Shown: positions 26,307 through 35,885 of the stretch, piece by piece
Numbering within the stretch: the stretch's first letter is position 1
How the letters are laid out: every line of letters starts with the position of its first letter
Assembly (NCBI RefSeq): GCF_020034665.1
Contig: NZ_JAIQDI010000001.1
Coordinates: 3,224,001 to 3,288,000, forward strand
Direction: 5' to 3'
From: Niabella beijingensis
GTDB lineage: Bacteria; Bacteroidota; Bacteroidia; Chitinophagales; Chitinophagaceae
Length of the DNA stretch: 64,000 nt
The notes under the pieces: model-generated
What the model was told of the DNA's origin: nothing
Seen by the model: only the letters and a program-made list of their open reading frames with translations
The model's database searches: none
Translations under genes and position numbers: made by a program

Positions 26307-26957
26307 ATGAAAGCGTATAATCTTTTAATAAAGTATCGGTTACCCATCAGCATCATTCTTATTCTTGCAGGTGCGTATGTCAATTATGCTGGGAGTTTCT
26401 GGCCGGCGTTTCCCCTCTACCTGGTAGGTGTCATCCTGCTTTTCAGCCATTTTTTCTTCGGACCGCTCCGCCTGATCCAGGAATATATGGAGAGCGGTGA
26501 CCTGGACGGAGCCGAAAAAGTGCTGAACTCGATCCGGTTCCCCAACCTGCTGTATAAGCCTATCCGCTCTGTATATTATACGTTAAAAGGTAATATTGCA
26601 ATGAGCAAGCAGGATTTTGACGGAGCAGAGACCATGATGAAAAAAGGGCTTGACCTTGGTATGCCGATGAAAGAAGCAGAAGGCGCCAGCCTGTTGCAAA
26701 TGGGGATGCTGGCCATGCAAAAGGGAAATACCCGGCAGGGGGAAAGCTATATCCGCCAGGCGATCCGCAAAGGCCTGCCCGATAAAGAGAATGAGGCTGC
26801 GGCATATCTGCAGATGTGCAGTATCATGATGAATAAAAGGGAATTCCGGGCTGCCAAGGACTTTTTCCGCAAGGCAAAGGCCTGTAAACCTACAACCCCG
26901 CAGATCGTCAGCCAGATCAAGGAAATCGAAAAATACATTTCCCGGATGCCGGGATAG
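26307..26957 (+). CDS. Membrane-anchored TPR protein
   Basis: The ATG at 26307 (MKAYNLLIKYRLP) is preferred over an in-frame GTG 21 bases upstream. Two hydrophobic helices at about residues 12-55 (SIILILAGAYVNYAGSF and FPLYLVGVILLFSHFFF) anchor a cytosolic C-terminal part made of TPR-like helix pairs (YTLKGNIAMSKQDFDGAETM, LLQMGMLAMQKGNTRQGESY, YLQMCSIMMNKREFRAAKDF). Such proteins act as scaffolds; no partner is indicated by the neighbours. The gene is monocistronic and converges on the Ig-like lipoprotein gene. Confidence 0.78.
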   Translation: MKAYNLLIKYRLPISIILILAGAYVNYAGSFWPAFPLYLVGVILLFSHFFFGPLRLIQEYMESGDLDGAEKVLNSIRFPNLLYKPIRSVYYTLKGNIAMSKQDFDGAETMMKKGLDLGMPMKEAEGASLLQMGMLAMQKGNTRQGESYIRQAIRKGLPDKENEAAAYLQMCSIMMNKREFRAAKDFFRKAKACKPTTPQIVSQIKEIEKYISRMPG

Positions 26958-26980
26958 TCATACTTAGAATCGGGAATTCA

Positions 26981-27124
26981 GATTTGAGATTCGGCAGGCA
27001 GCCATTAGCTTTTAGTTACCAGCTATCGGCCATCGGTTTGGTTTTCCGCTGATGTCAGACAGGTTAAAGGTCAACTGGCGCTTCCCCGTTCAATTGAAAA
27101 TTCTCAATTCTGCATTCTCAAATC
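26981..27124. repeat. Inverted repeat between convergent genes, with degenerate intergenic repeat
   Basis: GATTTGAGA (26981-26989) and TCTCAAATC (27116-27124) are perfect inverted repeats that bracket the gap between two convergent genes. The sequence between them, with ATTCTCAATTC-like and AGCTATCGGCC-like words, resembles other gaps in the window. Confidence 0.4.
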
Positions 27125-28541
27125 ACTTCGGCGGTTCTTTCAGATTGATCTCCGGCTCCAGTGTCCAGTTGGCTTTAAAAGTAAGTTTCCGGTCCAGCGG
27201 AACGATGATCTCCGGCTGGATGTGTTTTATAAAATCCCCCGGATCCCATTTCCCGTTATTGTTCCGGTCAAAAAGTACCTGCAGGTCGTAATCCCCCGGG
27301 TTATAAAGGTCGATGTTTAGGATATTGGACCGCAACGGAAATGCATTTTTTAACGTGCCCCCCTGGGAGATCAGCAATACCGGATGCACAGTGGTATCGA
27401 GCTTATTAAAGGTCAGCCGGGCCTGTCCGTATTCTTTACGCTCCCGGGTAGTGAACCGGATGGTATCCGGCTTCAGCAGGCCCCGGTCCAGGCTGTCTGT
27501 AGCAAAATCTTTAGGCAGGACGAGGTTGTACCTGGTTCCTTCCTGCCACTGCATATTCATGGTAATGATCTTCCGGGTGCTGTCCAGTGTAAAGGTATGA
27601 CCCGTAACCGGGGTCATGGTGCTGTCCGTGGTGAGGAGCATCTTTTCCGGGTTATAGGTTTTCAGCGCTGACGGAAAGGTGATCACCAGCGGCTCCAGCA
27701 GATCCTGCTGCTGCCCCTGTAAATTGATCTGGAATTTTAGCCTTTTTTCTTTTTTGTCCAGCTCGGGTTCTTCAGCGGACCCTGCTGCTTTTTGTTCCTC
27801 TTCCGCATAGGCATAAAGGCGAACCGGGGGAGGGGGCGTGGCACTAACCACGACCGGCGAGTCGGCAAATGCAAATCCCTGGGTCTTGCTGGTATACAGG
27901 TAGGAGCCTCCTTCATCCTTCAGGGCATAGATACGGTAAGTTCCGGGCCGCAGGTACCGGAAAAGGAAATCCCCGGTGCTGTCCACTTTGGCAATATATT
28001 CCGGGCGCTGTTTAAACACAGCACTGTCTTCGAGGTTGGAATGCAGCATCACGGTCAAAGTCGAATCCGCTTTTATGGTTTTTGCCATCTTCACATTGCC
28101 GCTGAGCTGGAGTGAGTCAAAATAATCACCGGTGGTCACCACGTACAGCATATCCTTGGCCTTATTGCCTTCTGTAATGTCCTTGATCACATTGGTGAAA
28201 TTGAGCACATAGGTCGTATTCGGTTGCAGGCTGTCCTTAAGGCGCACCGTCACCGTTTTCAGTTTACGGTCGACCTGGGGAACCGATTTTGGCAAGGGCG
28301 ATATCACCAGGTTTTGATATACATCATTCAGGTCCACATATTCATCAAAATAAAACGTGATCTTTTCCTGGTCGAAATGTTTGGTCCTGTCTGCCGGGGT
28401 CACCCGTACGATCTGCGGCGGAAGCGAATCCCGCGGCCCCCCCGTCGGAGGGACGATATTGGCACACCCTCCTCCTGATAAGACAAGCAGGATGACGGTT
28501 ACTGCAGCGAAAAAAACACCGAGAAGACTCTTTGTTTGCAT
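27123..28541 (-). CDS. Ig-like domain lipoprotein (Big_5 type)
   Basis: The ATG at 28541 (MQTKSLLGVF) opens into a lipoprotein signal ending LSGGGCANI. The 472-residue mature protein begins with VPPTGGPRDSLPPQIVRVTP, a very common opening of Bacteroidota surface lipoproteins. An Ig-like fold of the Big_5 type follows (ITFYFDEYVDLNDVYQNLVI, LQPNTTYVLNFTNVI), then further beta-domains. A later DRNNNGKWDPGDF loop resembles a calcium-binding dockerin-like segment. It is probably a cell-surface structural or adhesive protein. It converges on the TPR gene and has no operon partner. Confidence 0.78.
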   Translation of the reverse strand: MQTKSLLGVFFAAVTVILLVLSGGGCANIVPPTGGPRDSLPPQIVRVTPADRTKHFDQEKITFYFDEYVDLNDVYQNLVISPLPKSVPQVDRKLKTVTVRLKDSLQPNTTYVLNFTNVIKDITEGNKAKDMLYVVTTGDYFDSLQLSGNVKMAKTIKADSTLTVMLHSNLEDSAVFKQRPEYIAKVDSTGDFLFRYLRPGTYRIYALKDEGGSYLYTSKTQGFAFADSPVVVSATPPPPVRLYAYAEEEQKAAGSAEEPELDKKEKRLKFQINLQGQQQDLLEPLVITFPSALKTYNPEKMLLTTDSTMTPVTGHTFTLDSTRKIITMNMQWQEGTRYNLVLPKDFATDSLDRGLLKPDTIRFTTRERKEYGQARLTFNKLDTTVHPVLLISQGGTLKNAFPLRSNILNIDLYNPGDYDLQVLFDRNNNGKWDPGDFIKHIQPEIIVPLDRKLTFKANWTLEPEINLKEPPK

Positions 28542-28705
28542 ATGAATTGCAAACATAATCGCTTTTGCGGAAAATGAAACTTCCTCCCTGCTTACTGATT
28601 GTTAATATGTGGAAATTTAAGGCGCTTTGCCGGCCCGGTGAACCGGATTGCTAACAGTTGTTCGATATGGTGTGTTTTTTGTATATTGGGGAAAAACGGA
28701 ACGAT

Positions 28706-29287
28706 ATGGCAAAGAAAATTCTGTTTCTGACGGGTGATTTTGCAGAAGATTATGAAACAATGGTACCTTTTCAGATGCTGACCATGGTGGGGCATGAAGT
28801 GCATGCCGTTTGCCCCGGGAAAAAGAAGGGTGAAAAAGTGATCACGGCCATTCATGATTTTGATGGATTCCAGACCTACAGTGAAAAACCGGGGCACTTC
28901 TTTGAGCTCAATTATAGTTTTGATGAGGTGAACGCATCCGGTTATGATGCTTTCTGCCTTGCAGGCGGACGGGCACCGGAATACCTGCGGCTGGATCCGA
29001 AGGTAATTGAGCTGACCCGTCATTTTATGGAGGCGGGCAAACCGGTGGCTGCCATTTGTCATGCTATCCAGATACTGGCTGCAGCCAATGTATTAAAAGG
29101 AAGAAAACTGACCGCCTATCCGGCAGTAGGACCCGAGGTAACACTGGCCGGCGGGGAATATATCGGAGTGGCCGTTACGGAAGCGGTTACAGATGGCAAC
29201 CTGGTTACAGCGCCTGCCTGGCCGGCACATCCGGCCTGGATCCGGGCATTCCTGGAGCTCCTGGGTACCCGGATCGAATGCGGATAA
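28706..29287 (+). CDS. DJ-1/PfpI family protein
   Basis: A 193-residue cytosolic protein starting at the ATG 28706 ([17 protein letters not shown]). It shows the DJ-1/PfpI core: the early acidic residue in [23 protein letters not shown] and the nucleophile-elbow cysteine followed by histidine in [11 protein letters not shown]. The family includes glyoxalases, chaperone-like proteins and proteases; nothing here fixes the activity. It ends 70 bases before recR, which has its own promoter. Confidence 0.85.
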   Translation: MAKKILFLTGDFAEDYETMVPFQMLTMVGHEVHAVCPGKKKGEKVITAIHDFDGFQTYSEKPGHFFELNYSFDEVNASGYDAFCLAGGRAPEYLRLDPKVIELTRHFMEAGKPVAAICHAIQILAAANVLKGRKLTAYPAVGPEVTLAGGEYIGVAVTEAVTDGNLVTAPAWPAHPAWIRAFLELLGTRIECG

Positions 29288-29345
29288 AAACAGTGTTTAT
29301 TGCAGCGCGCCGGGGCTGCCGGGGCATTTTTTCTTTTTTCCGGTG

Positions 29346-29353
29346 TATCTTTG
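29346..29353 (+). promoter_or_regulatory. TAnnTTTG promoter element, leaderless arrangement
   Basis: TATCTTTG ends 4 bases before the recR ATG at 29358. Confidence 0.6.
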
Positions 29354-29357
29354 CGGG

Positions 29358-29975
29358 ATGCAGTTTTCATCCGGTTTATTGGAATCAGCGGTCAATGAGT
29401 TTGCGAAACTTCCGGGCATTGGTAAAAAAACAGCGCTGCGGCTGGTGCTGCATTTGCTGCGGCAGGAGCCCGGTGAAGTAAGCCGGTTCAGCGAAACGAT
29501 CGACCGCATGCGAAAGGACATCTGCTTTTGCAAACGGTGTTTTAATGTGGCGGACGGTGATTTCTGCTCCGTTTGTTCCAATTCGCACCGGCAGCAGCAT
29601 ACGATCTGTGTGGTGGAAACCATCCGGGATGTGATCGCCATTGAAAGCACCCAGCAATACAATGGTACCTATCATGTACTGGGCGGAGTGATCTCCCCGC
29701 TGGATGGCGTGGGGCCGGATCAGCTGAACATCGGTTCCCTGCTGCACCGGGTAGAACATGAAAAAACGGAAGAACTCATCTTTGCACTGAACCCCACCAT
29801 CCAGGGCGATACCACCATCTATTATATTCAGAAAAAACTCCAGGATCAGTCTGTGCGCATCACCACCATTGCCCGGGGGATCGCCTTTGGCGGCGAACTG
29901 GAATATGCAGACGAACTGACCCTGGGCCGTAGTCTGCAAAACCGGCTTCCCGTTGAAAAGTATATGAGCCGGTAA
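29358..29975 (+). CDS. recR: Recombination mediator protein RecR
   Basis: A 205-residue protein of the usual RecR length. It has an N-terminal helix-hairpin-helix (FAKLPGIGKKTALRLVLHLL), a four-cysteine zinc finger (CKRCFNVADGDFCSVC), a Toprim domain (ICVVETIRDVIAIEST, HVLGGVISPLDGVGP) and a Walker-B-like end (TTIARGIAFGGELEYAD). RecR works with RecO to load RecA at single-strand gaps. The ATG at 29358 is the family start and lies immediately after a promoter element; an in-frame upstream start at 29193 would run back into the DJ-1 gene. Confidence 0.96.
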   Translation: MQFSSGLLESAVNEFAKLPGIGKKTALRLVLHLLRQEPGEVSRFSETIDRMRKDICFCKRCFNVADGDFCSVCSNSHRQQHTICVVETIRDVIAIESTQQYNGTYHVLGGVISPLDGVGPDQLNIGSLLHRVEHEKTEELIFALNPTIQGDTTIYYIQKKLQDQSVRITTIARGIAFGGELEYADELTLGRSLQNRLPVEKYMSR

Positions 29976-30102
29976 TTGGTGGGGGCGGGATTTAATGTTA
30001 AGGGTTTAAGGCCCGCTCCGGAATATAACTGACGACTAAAGGCTTAAAACTTCTGTCTGATAGCCCGATTCTCAACACTGATAGCGGAAAGCTAAAAAAC
30101 CG

Positions 30103-30110
30103 TACCTTTG
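30103..30110 (+). promoter_or_regulatory. TAnnTTTG promoter of the metH operon
   Basis: TACCTTTG is followed by a roughly 140-base gene-free leader before the start codon at 30253, much longer than the leaders of other promoters here. Confidence 0.6.
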
Positions 30111-30111
30111 C

Positions 30112-30205
30112 ATCCGCAGGCGGATTTGTTTATTGTTCAGCCTGTTTAAAAATCTGAACTAATAAACGTTAGAATCCCTTCAAAGATTTCCCACGTTTAT
30201 TTTTT
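30112..30205 (+). promoter_or_regulatory. Attenuator-like metH leader with competing hairpins
   Basis: A first stem, ATCCGC/GCGGAT, occupies 30112-30125. GTTTATT-GTTCAG (30128-30140) pairs with CTGAAC and AATAAAC (30154-30167). The same AATAAAC also starts a 9-bp stem, AATAAACGT (30161-30169) with ACGTTTATT (30193-30201), which runs into six T like a terminator. The two stems exclude each other, as in attenuators and riboswitches. A GTTTA/TAAAC pseudoknot (30144-30148 with 30163-30167) is also possible. A methionine- or SAM-related signal is inferred from the downstream genes; I cannot assign a known riboswitch class. Confidence 0.5.
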
Positions 30206-30252
30206 GGTTTCAGATACCGGCAAGTAATGTTGCCCGTTTAAAATTTTGTACC

Positions 30253-31299
30253 ATGAGCAAAATAAAAGAACTGTTACAGCAACGGATACTGGTACTGGAT
30301 GGCGCCATGGGCACCATGATCCAGCGGTATAAGCTGACGGAGGAGGATTACCGGGGCGACCGGTTTAAAAACTGGCATACCGATGTAAAGGGAAATAACG
30401 ACCTGCTGAGCATCACACGCCCGGATATCATCAAAGCCATTCATACAGAATACCTGGAGGCAGGATCCGATATCATCGAAACCAATACCTTCAGCTCCAC
30501 TTCCATTGCCCAGGCCGACTACGATATGCAGTCCCTGGCCTATGAGCTGAATGTGGCGGCTGTGGCCTGCGCCCGCGAGGCGATCGATGCCTTTTCAAAA
30601 GCACATCCGGACACCGGACCCAAATTTATTGCGGGTGCCATCGGACCGCTTAATAAAACCCTGTCCCTGTCGCCGGATGTAAACAATCCCGGCTACCGGG
30701 CAGTAACATTCGATGAGGTGGTGGACGCCTATACGGAGCAGATCCGTGGTTTGGTGGATGGCGGGGCCGACCTGCTGCTGATCGAAACCATTTTCGATAC
30801 CCTGAACGCAAAGGCGGCCATCTTTGCAGCCAAGAAATTTTTCAGGGAACACCCGGAAAAAGCCGCCCGCTTTGAGAATGGCACCGATGGTGCGCCGATC
30901 ATGATCAGCGGCACCATTACAGACGCTTCCGGCAGGACGCTGAGCGGGCAGACCCTTGAGGCATTTTATATTTCCGTGGCGCATGCGAATCCGCTGAGTG
31001 TGGGACTGAACTGTGCGCTTGGCGCAAAAGAAATGCGTCCGCATGTAAGCGAACTGGCAAACCTGGCAGGCTGCTATGTATCGGCCTATCCCAATGCAGG
31101 ATTGCCCAATGCCATGGGCGAATACGATGAACTGCCGGAAGAAACCGCGGCATTTCTGGAAGACTGGGCCCGGGAAGGATATGTAAATATTGTGGGTGGC
31201 TGCTGCGGCACCACGCCTCCTCATATCAAAGCCATTGCAAAAGCGGTGGCCGGTGTTGCGCCCAGGATATTGCCGGTGGCGGAAACCATTGTCGCATAA
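30253..31299 (+). CDS. metH: Homocysteine S-methyltransferase domain protein (MetH N-terminal part as a separate gene)
   Basis: The 348-residue product corresponds to the first domain of cobalamin-dependent methionine synthase, a TIM barrel that binds homocysteine through zinc. The three zinc cysteines are present: C254 in VGLNCALG, and C317-C318 in [12 protein letters not shown]. The N-terminus [16 protein letters not shown] is typical of MetH. The gene stops before the folate domain, which is encoded separately 49 bases downstream in the same direction. The two products must work together to make methionine from homocysteine and methyl-tetrahydrofolate. Confidence 0.92.
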   Translation: MSKIKELLQQRILVLDGAMGTMIQRYKLTEEDYRGDRFKNWHTDVKGNNDLLSITRPDIIKAIHTEYLEAGSDIIETNTFSSTSIAQADYDMQSLAYELNVAAVACAREAIDAFSKAHPDTGPKFIAGAIGPLNKTLSLSPDVNNPGYRAVTFDEVVDAYTEQIRGLVDGGADLLLIETIFDTLNAKAAIFAAKKFFREHPEKAARFENGTDGAPIMISGTITDASGRTLSGQTLEAFYISVAHANPLSVGLNCALGAKEMRPHVSELANLAGCYVSAYPNAGLPNAMGEYDELPEETAAFLEDWAREGYVNIVGGCCGTTPPHIKAIAKAVAGVAPRILPVAETIVA

Positions 31300-31348
31300 A
31301 AAGGCGAATAGCTATAACAGAGAACGAAAAAGAACAAGATCACTTTTA

Positions 31349-34039
31349 ATGGCAGCAAGTACAACAATTCATTCTTATTTAAGTCTTTCCGGGCTGGAAC
31401 CACTGGTAGTACGACCGGAAACCAATTTTATCAATGTAGGGGAACGGACCAATGTGACCGGTTCCAAGAAGTTTGCGCGGCTGATCCGTGAGAACAAATA
31501 CGAAGAAGCGCTGAGTGTGGCCCGGCAGCAGGTGGAGAACGGGGCACAGGTGATCGATGTGAACATGGACGATGCGCTGCTGGATGGGGTGCAGGCCATG
31601 AACACGTTTATTAACCTGGTGCAGAGTGAACCGGATATTGCAAAAGTGCCCCTGATGATCGATTCGTCAAAGTTTGAGATCATCCAGGCCGGACTTAAAT
31701 GCGTACAGGGCAAGTGCATTGTAAACTCCATCTCCATGAAAGAGGGCGTGGAAAAATTTATTGAACAGGCCATCATCTGCAAGAGCTTCGGGGCAGCAGT
31801 AGTGGTGATGGCGTTTGATGAACAGGGGCAGGCGGATACCAAAGAGCGGAAGGTGCAGATCTGCCACCGCGCCTATAAAATTCTTACAGAACAGGTAGGC
31901 ATTCCGCCGCAGGACATCATTTTTGATCCGAATATTTTTGCGATCGCAACCGGACTGGAAGAACACAATAATTACGGCGTGGATTTTATTGAAGCCGTAA
32001 AGGAGATCAAACAACTGATGCCGGAAGTAAGCATCAGCGGTGGTGTCAGCAACCTTTCTTTTTCCTTCCGCGGTAATGAACCCGTACGGGAAGCGATGCA
32101 TGCGGTATTCCTGTATTATGCCATCAGCGCCGGAATGAATATGGGTATTGTGAACGCAGGACAGCTGGCGGTTTATGATGAAATAGAACCACAGCTGCGG
32201 CAGCTGTGTGAGGATGTGATCCTGAACCGGAACAATGAAAACAACGAGGCTACAGAAAAATTACTGGCCTTCGCCGAAACGGTAAAGGCCTCGGGGAAAA
32301 CAGAAAAGAAAGACCTTGCATGGAGAACGACACCGGTGGAAGAACGGCTGAAACATGCGCTGGTAAATGGTATTACAGATTATATCGATACCGATACCGA
32401 AGAGGCCCGGCTGAAGTATCCCCGTCCGCTGGATGTGATCGAGGGGCCGCTGATGGCGGGCATGGATGTGGTAGGTGACCTGTTCGGTTCGGGCAAGATG
32501 TTTCTGCCGCAAGTGGTAAAAAGCGCGCGGGTAATGAAAAAAAGTGTGGCCTGGCTGACGCCTTTTATTGAAGAAGAAAAGCTGGCCAATCCCGATATCA
32601 ACGACGATGCTGCTCCCACCATTCTCCTGGCTACTGTTAAGGGAGATGTGCATGATATCGGTAAAAATATTGTTGGGGTGGTACTGGCCTGTAACGGGTA
32701 CAAGATCATTGATATGGGGGTGATGGTGCCTACCGATAAGATACTGGATACCGCGGAGAAAGAAAAGGCGGATATCATCGGGCTGAGCGGACTGATCACG
32801 CCTTCGCTGGATGAAATGGTGAACGTGGCCCATGAGATGCAGCGCCGTAATATGTCGCAGCCGCTGCTGATCGGCGGTGCTACCACATCGCGTATGCACA
32901 CAGCGGTTAAGATCGCGCCGCAATTCGACAAAGGGGTAGTGCATGTGCTGGATGCTTCACGCAGTGTTACCGTAGCCGGCTCCCTGCTGAGCCCGGAACA
33001 GAAACCACAGTTCCTGGAAAATATTAAAACGGAATATATAAAGCTGGCGGAGGATTTTGCCAGTAAGCGAAAAGTAAAGGAATTCCTGCCCTTTAGCACT
33101 GCACAGCAAAACAAAGCGGGTATCGACTGGACCGGTTTTCAGCCGGTACAGCCTTCTTTTACCGGGGTGCGCACGTTCAGGGACTATGATCTGTCGGAAA
33201 TAAGAAAGTATATCGACTGGCAGCCGTTCTTTATTTCATGGGAGCTGCACGGGAAATTTCCGCAGATACTCGAAGATCCGGTGGTGGGAAAGGAAGCCAC
33301 GAAATTATACCACGATGCGAATAAGATGCTGGATCAGATCATTGCAGAACAGTGGCTGACCGCCCAGGGTGCGGCCGGGTTCTGGCCGGTAACAAAAACA
33401 GCAGATGATACTGTGCTGGTGCAGCAGACCGGTGGCGGGTCCACCGCGCTTCAGTTCCTGCGGCAGCAGATAAAAAAAGCAGCCGGGCAACCCAATTTAA
33501 GTCTTGCAGATTTTATTTGCCCGGGTCCGGCGACCGATTACATCGGCGCCTTCTCCGTAACCATACACGGTATAGAGCCGCACCTGGAGCGGTTTATAGC
33601 GCAGAATGATGATTACAGCAAGATCAACCTGCAGGCGTTGTCGGACCGTTTCGCCGAGGCCTTTGCTGAATTATTGCATGAAAAAGTACGCAAGGAACTG
33701 TGGGGATATATAAAAGAAGAGGAGCTCTCCAATGAGGAGCTGATCCAGGAAAAATACCAGGGGATACGCCCGGCACCGGGGTACCCGGCATGTCCGGACC
33801 ACACGGAAAAATACAAACTGTTTGAACTGCTGGGCGGGGAAGCAGCTACCGGCATCCACCTTACCGAATCCCTGGCGATGTACCCGGCTTCTTCGGTTTG
33901 CGGCTGGTATTTCAGTCACCCGGAAAGCAAATACTTCGGGGTTGGAAAGATCCAGGAAGACCAGTTCCTGGATTACGTACAGCGAAAGGAAATGCCGGAA
34001 GATGAGCTCCGGCGCTGGCTCCGGCCGGTATTGGAGTAG
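31349..34039 (+). CDS. metH: Methionine synthase, folate/cobalamin/activation domains
   Basis: The ATG at 31349 ([19 protein letters not shown]) is the likely start; upstream in-frame codons overlap the first metH gene. The 896-residue product has the pterin-binding barrel ([29 protein letters not shown]), then the cobalamin module with the cobalt-ligand H435 in [20 protein letters not shown] and IGGATTS, and the C-terminal SAM-dependent reactivation domain ([17 protein letters not shown], then [19 protein letters not shown]). All domains of a full MetH except the homocysteine domain are present. The end lies 19 bases from the convergent ROK gene. Confidence 0.93.
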   Translation: MAASTTIHSYLSLSGLEPLVVRPETNFINVGERTNVTGSKKFARLIRENKYEEALSVARQQVENGAQVIDVNMDDALLDGVQAMNTFINLVQSEPDIAKVPLMIDSSKFEIIQAGLKCVQGKCIVNSISMKEGVEKFIEQAIICKSFGAAVVVMAFDEQGQADTKERKVQICHRAYKILTEQVGIPPQDIIFDPNIFAIATGLEEHNNYGVDFIEAVKEIKQLMPEVSISGGVSNLSFSFRGNEPVREAMHAVFLYYAISAGMNMGIVNAGQLAVYDEIEPQLRQLCEDVILNRNNENNEATEKLLAFAETVKASGKTEKKDLAWRTTPVEERLKHALVNGITDYIDTDTEEARLKYPRPLDVIEGPLMAGMDVVGDLFGSGKMFLPQVVKSARVMKKSVAWLTPFIEEEKLANPDINDDAAPTILLATVKGDVHDIGKNIVGVVLACNGYKIIDMGVMVPTDKILDTAEKEKADIIGLSGLITPSLDEMVNVAHEMQRRNMSQPLLIGGATTSRMHTAVKIAPQFDKGVVHVLDASRSVTVAGSLLSPEQKPQFLENIKTEYIKLAEDFASKRKVKEFLPFSTAQQNKAGIDWTGFQPVQPSFTGVRTFRDYDLSEIRKYIDWQPFFISWELHGKFPQILEDPVVGKEATKLYHDANKMLDQIIAEQWLTAQGAAGFWPVTKTADDTVLVQQTGGGSTALQFLRQQIKKAAGQPNLSLADFICPGPATDYIGAFSVTIHGIEPHLERFIAQNDDYSKINLQALSDRFAEAFAELLHEKVRKELWGYIKEEELSNEELIQEKYQGIRPAPGYPACPDHTEKYKLFELLGGEAATGIHLTESLAMYPASSVCGWYFSHPESKYFGVGKIQEDQFLDYVQRKEMPEDELRRWLRPVLE

Positions 34040-34058
34040 CCTGCCCTGCTGGCTGGGT

Positions 34059-35312
34059 TTAGTTCTCCAGCGTTGTCAGCAACGAAGTAAAATAATGATC
34101 AAAAGAAGCTGTGGCATAACCGAGGAGCCGGCCGTTCTGACCCAGTTCTGAAGAAACGATCGATGCTTTCTCCCGGATCTGCGTCATACAATAGGTATTG
34201 ATCGCCTGCTGCATGGGCAGGGTGATATACTGCCGCGCTTCCGCAATTTTTCCGCCAAGGATAATCAGCTCGGGATTGAACAGCTGGATCAGTGTGGAAA
34301 TGCCCTTACCCATATTGGTGCCGATATTGGATAATAATTTAATGGCATACTGATCACCCCGGTTGGCGGCTTTAATAACCACTTCGGCTTCGATATTATC
34401 AATCTCTTTTTCAGAGAGTTCCGCAAGTATGGAATTCTTACCGGAGAGAATGCCTTCCTTGGCCATTTTGGCCAGGGCCAGTCCGGAAGCTACGGTTTCC
34501 AGGCAACCGTGTTTGCCACAGTAGCAGAGATCGCCATTGTCGATGAACGGGATATGCCCCATTTCCCCTGAAAAACCGGAAGCGCCCTGCCGTACTTTTC
34601 CATCCATAATAATACCCAGTCCAACACCCCAGTCCATCAGCAGTACCAGCGCATTTTTTTTGCCCAGGGCCTGCCCGTGCCGCAGTTCCGCCAGTGCGGT
34701 ACCTTTTACATCATTCTGCAATATTACCGGCATTCCGAATTTTTCTTCAAAGGACTGTTGCAGGGTCCTGCCCGGAACGTCACTTGTAAGATAGCTGTAG
34801 TTCTCGCCCTTAAAGGAATCCACCAGTCCGGGCATCCCGATGCTTACACCAATGAGCCGGTTTTTGTCAATACCCGATTCTTTCATCAGCGCCAGGGCGG
34901 CCTGGTATACCTGGTCCACTTCTTCCCGGTCTTTGGAAAGCGTATGGGCTTTGGTAAGGATGGGCGTGCTTTCTTTATGGGCATTGTCCAGGATCACCAT
35001 TTTGACGCTGAACAGTTCAATATCAATACAAAGGCTGAACAGGGACCCGGGGCGCAGGCCGAACAGGTCCGGTTTCCTTCCCCCCATGGATTTTCCGAAT
35101 CCTTTTTTTTCGATCCATTGCTCTTTTATCAGTTCATTCAGGAGCTTGAGCGTGGTGGGGGTGCTGATGAAAAGGGCTTTGCAGATCTCACCAACAGAGG
35201 CTGCATCCACCTCATACAGGTATTTCAGCAGGCGTACCTTAAAAAGATGTTTTTTCCTGTTTTCTGAAGTAAGCAAAGGACGTTTATTTTCGACAATCGC
35301 TTTTTTTTTCAT
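34059..35312 (-). CDS. ROK family transcriptional regulator
   Basis: I chose the start at 35312 (MKKKAIVENKRPL); the extra 25 codons upstream are AT-rich leader. The 417-residue product has an N-terminal winged helix (VRLLKYLYEVDAASVGEICK, ISTPTTLKLLNELIKEQW) and a ROK sugar-kinase-like domain with GVSIGMPGLVDSF, LMDWGVGLGI and the zinc motif CYCGKHGCLETV. Members such as NagC and Mlc bind sugars or sugar phosphates and repress carbohydrate genes. A nested inverted repeat lies upstream and may be its own operator. It converges with metH, so its other targets are elsewhere. Confidence 0.88.
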   Translation of the reverse strand: MKKKAIVENKRPLLTSENRKKHLFKVRLLKYLYEVDAASVGEICKALFISTPTTLKLLNELIKEQWIEKKGFGKSMGGRKPDLFGLRPGSLFSLCIDIELFSVKMVILDNAHKESTPILTKAHTLSKDREEVDQVYQAALALMKESGIDKNRLIGVSIGMPGLVDSFKGENYSYLTSDVPGRTLQQSFEEKFGMPVILQNDVKGTALAELRHGQALGKKNALVLLMDWGVGLGIIMDGKVRQGASGFSGEMGHIPFIDNGDLCYCGKHGCLETVASGLALAKMAKEGILSGKNSILAELSEKEIDNIEAEVVIKAANRGDQYAIKLLSNIGTNMGKGISTLIQLFNPELIILGGKIAEARQYITLPMQQAINTYCMTQIREKASIVSSELGQNGRLLGYATASFDHYFTSLLTTLEN

Positions 35313-35382
35313 GACCAGTTTGTTTCGTTTGTTCCGAAGATAAAGGACTTGTTTTAAAAATTTAATTAAGTAGGTAAAATCG

Positions 35383-35425
35383 AACAAAATTTAAGCAAAA
35401 ATTATTTAATAAATAATATTTTGTT
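35383..35425. promoter_or_regulatory. Nested inverted repeat, possible ROK operator
   Basis: AACAAAAT (35383-35390) pairs with ATTTTGTT (35418-35425), and between them ATTATTT-AAT-AAATAAT is a perfect 7-bp palindrome (35401-35417). It lies about 70-110 bases upstream of the ROK gene start, the usual place for an autoregulatory site. Confidence 0.4.
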
Positions 35426-35522
35426 TAAATGAAAACATTTAGCCGAATAAATTTGGGTTTGTAGCAGCCGGATGCCTGGCAAACAGCGATCAGCTTTGAG
35501 CCATCATCGCGTTGCTCGTATG

Positions 35523-35885
35523 TTATTTTTTGTAGGTCAGTTTTACCGGCACCACTCCATCCTGTAGCATTCCTATTTTCCGGGCAGATTTTTTACTGAG
35601 GTCGATGATACGGCCTGCAACAAAAGGCCCGCGGTCATTAATGTGCACCCGCACTTTCCGGCCATTCTTTAAATTAGTAACAGTCACCTTTGTGCCAAAG
35701 GGAAGGGACGGATGGGCTGCGGTTTTTTTACCCTGCCGGAAAACGGCACCACTGGCGGTCTTCCGCCCGGAGAAAGCATCGCTGTAATACGAGGCCTTAC
35801 CCGTTTCGCTCATCTTGCGGCTGCACGAAAACAGCAGCACCAGCAGCAAAAGGGCCAGGTTATGATGGAGTTTGCCGGCGTGCAT
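35523..35885 (-). CDS. rlpA: RlpA-like lipoprotein (septal-ring type, double-psi beta-barrel)
   Basis: A 120-residue protein with a lipoprotein leader (LLLLVLLFSCSRK) and a single double-psi beta-barrel (GKASYYSDAFSGRKTASGAV, AAHPSLPFGTKVTVTN, VHINDRGPFVAGRIIDLSKK). RlpA family members bind or cleave glycan strands of peptidoglycan lacking stem peptides. This one has no SPOR domain, as in short RlpA proteins of many Bacteroidota. Its first 26 bases overlap the end of the SemiSWEET gene, which suggests translational coupling. Confidence 0.85.
   Translation of the reverse strand: MHAGKLHHNLALLLLVLLFSCSRKMSETGKASYYSDAFSGRKTASGAVFRQGKKTAAHPSLPFGTKVTVTNLKNGRKVRVHINDRGPFVAGRIIDLSKKSARKIGMLQDGVVPVKLTYKK

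Noticed and set aside
30061..30102. Possible SAM-II riboswitch, suggested by GATAGCGG and AGCTAAAAAA near 30079-30100
   Set aside because: The required first stem and conserved loop are not visible, and the likely promoter lies downstream of it at 30103.
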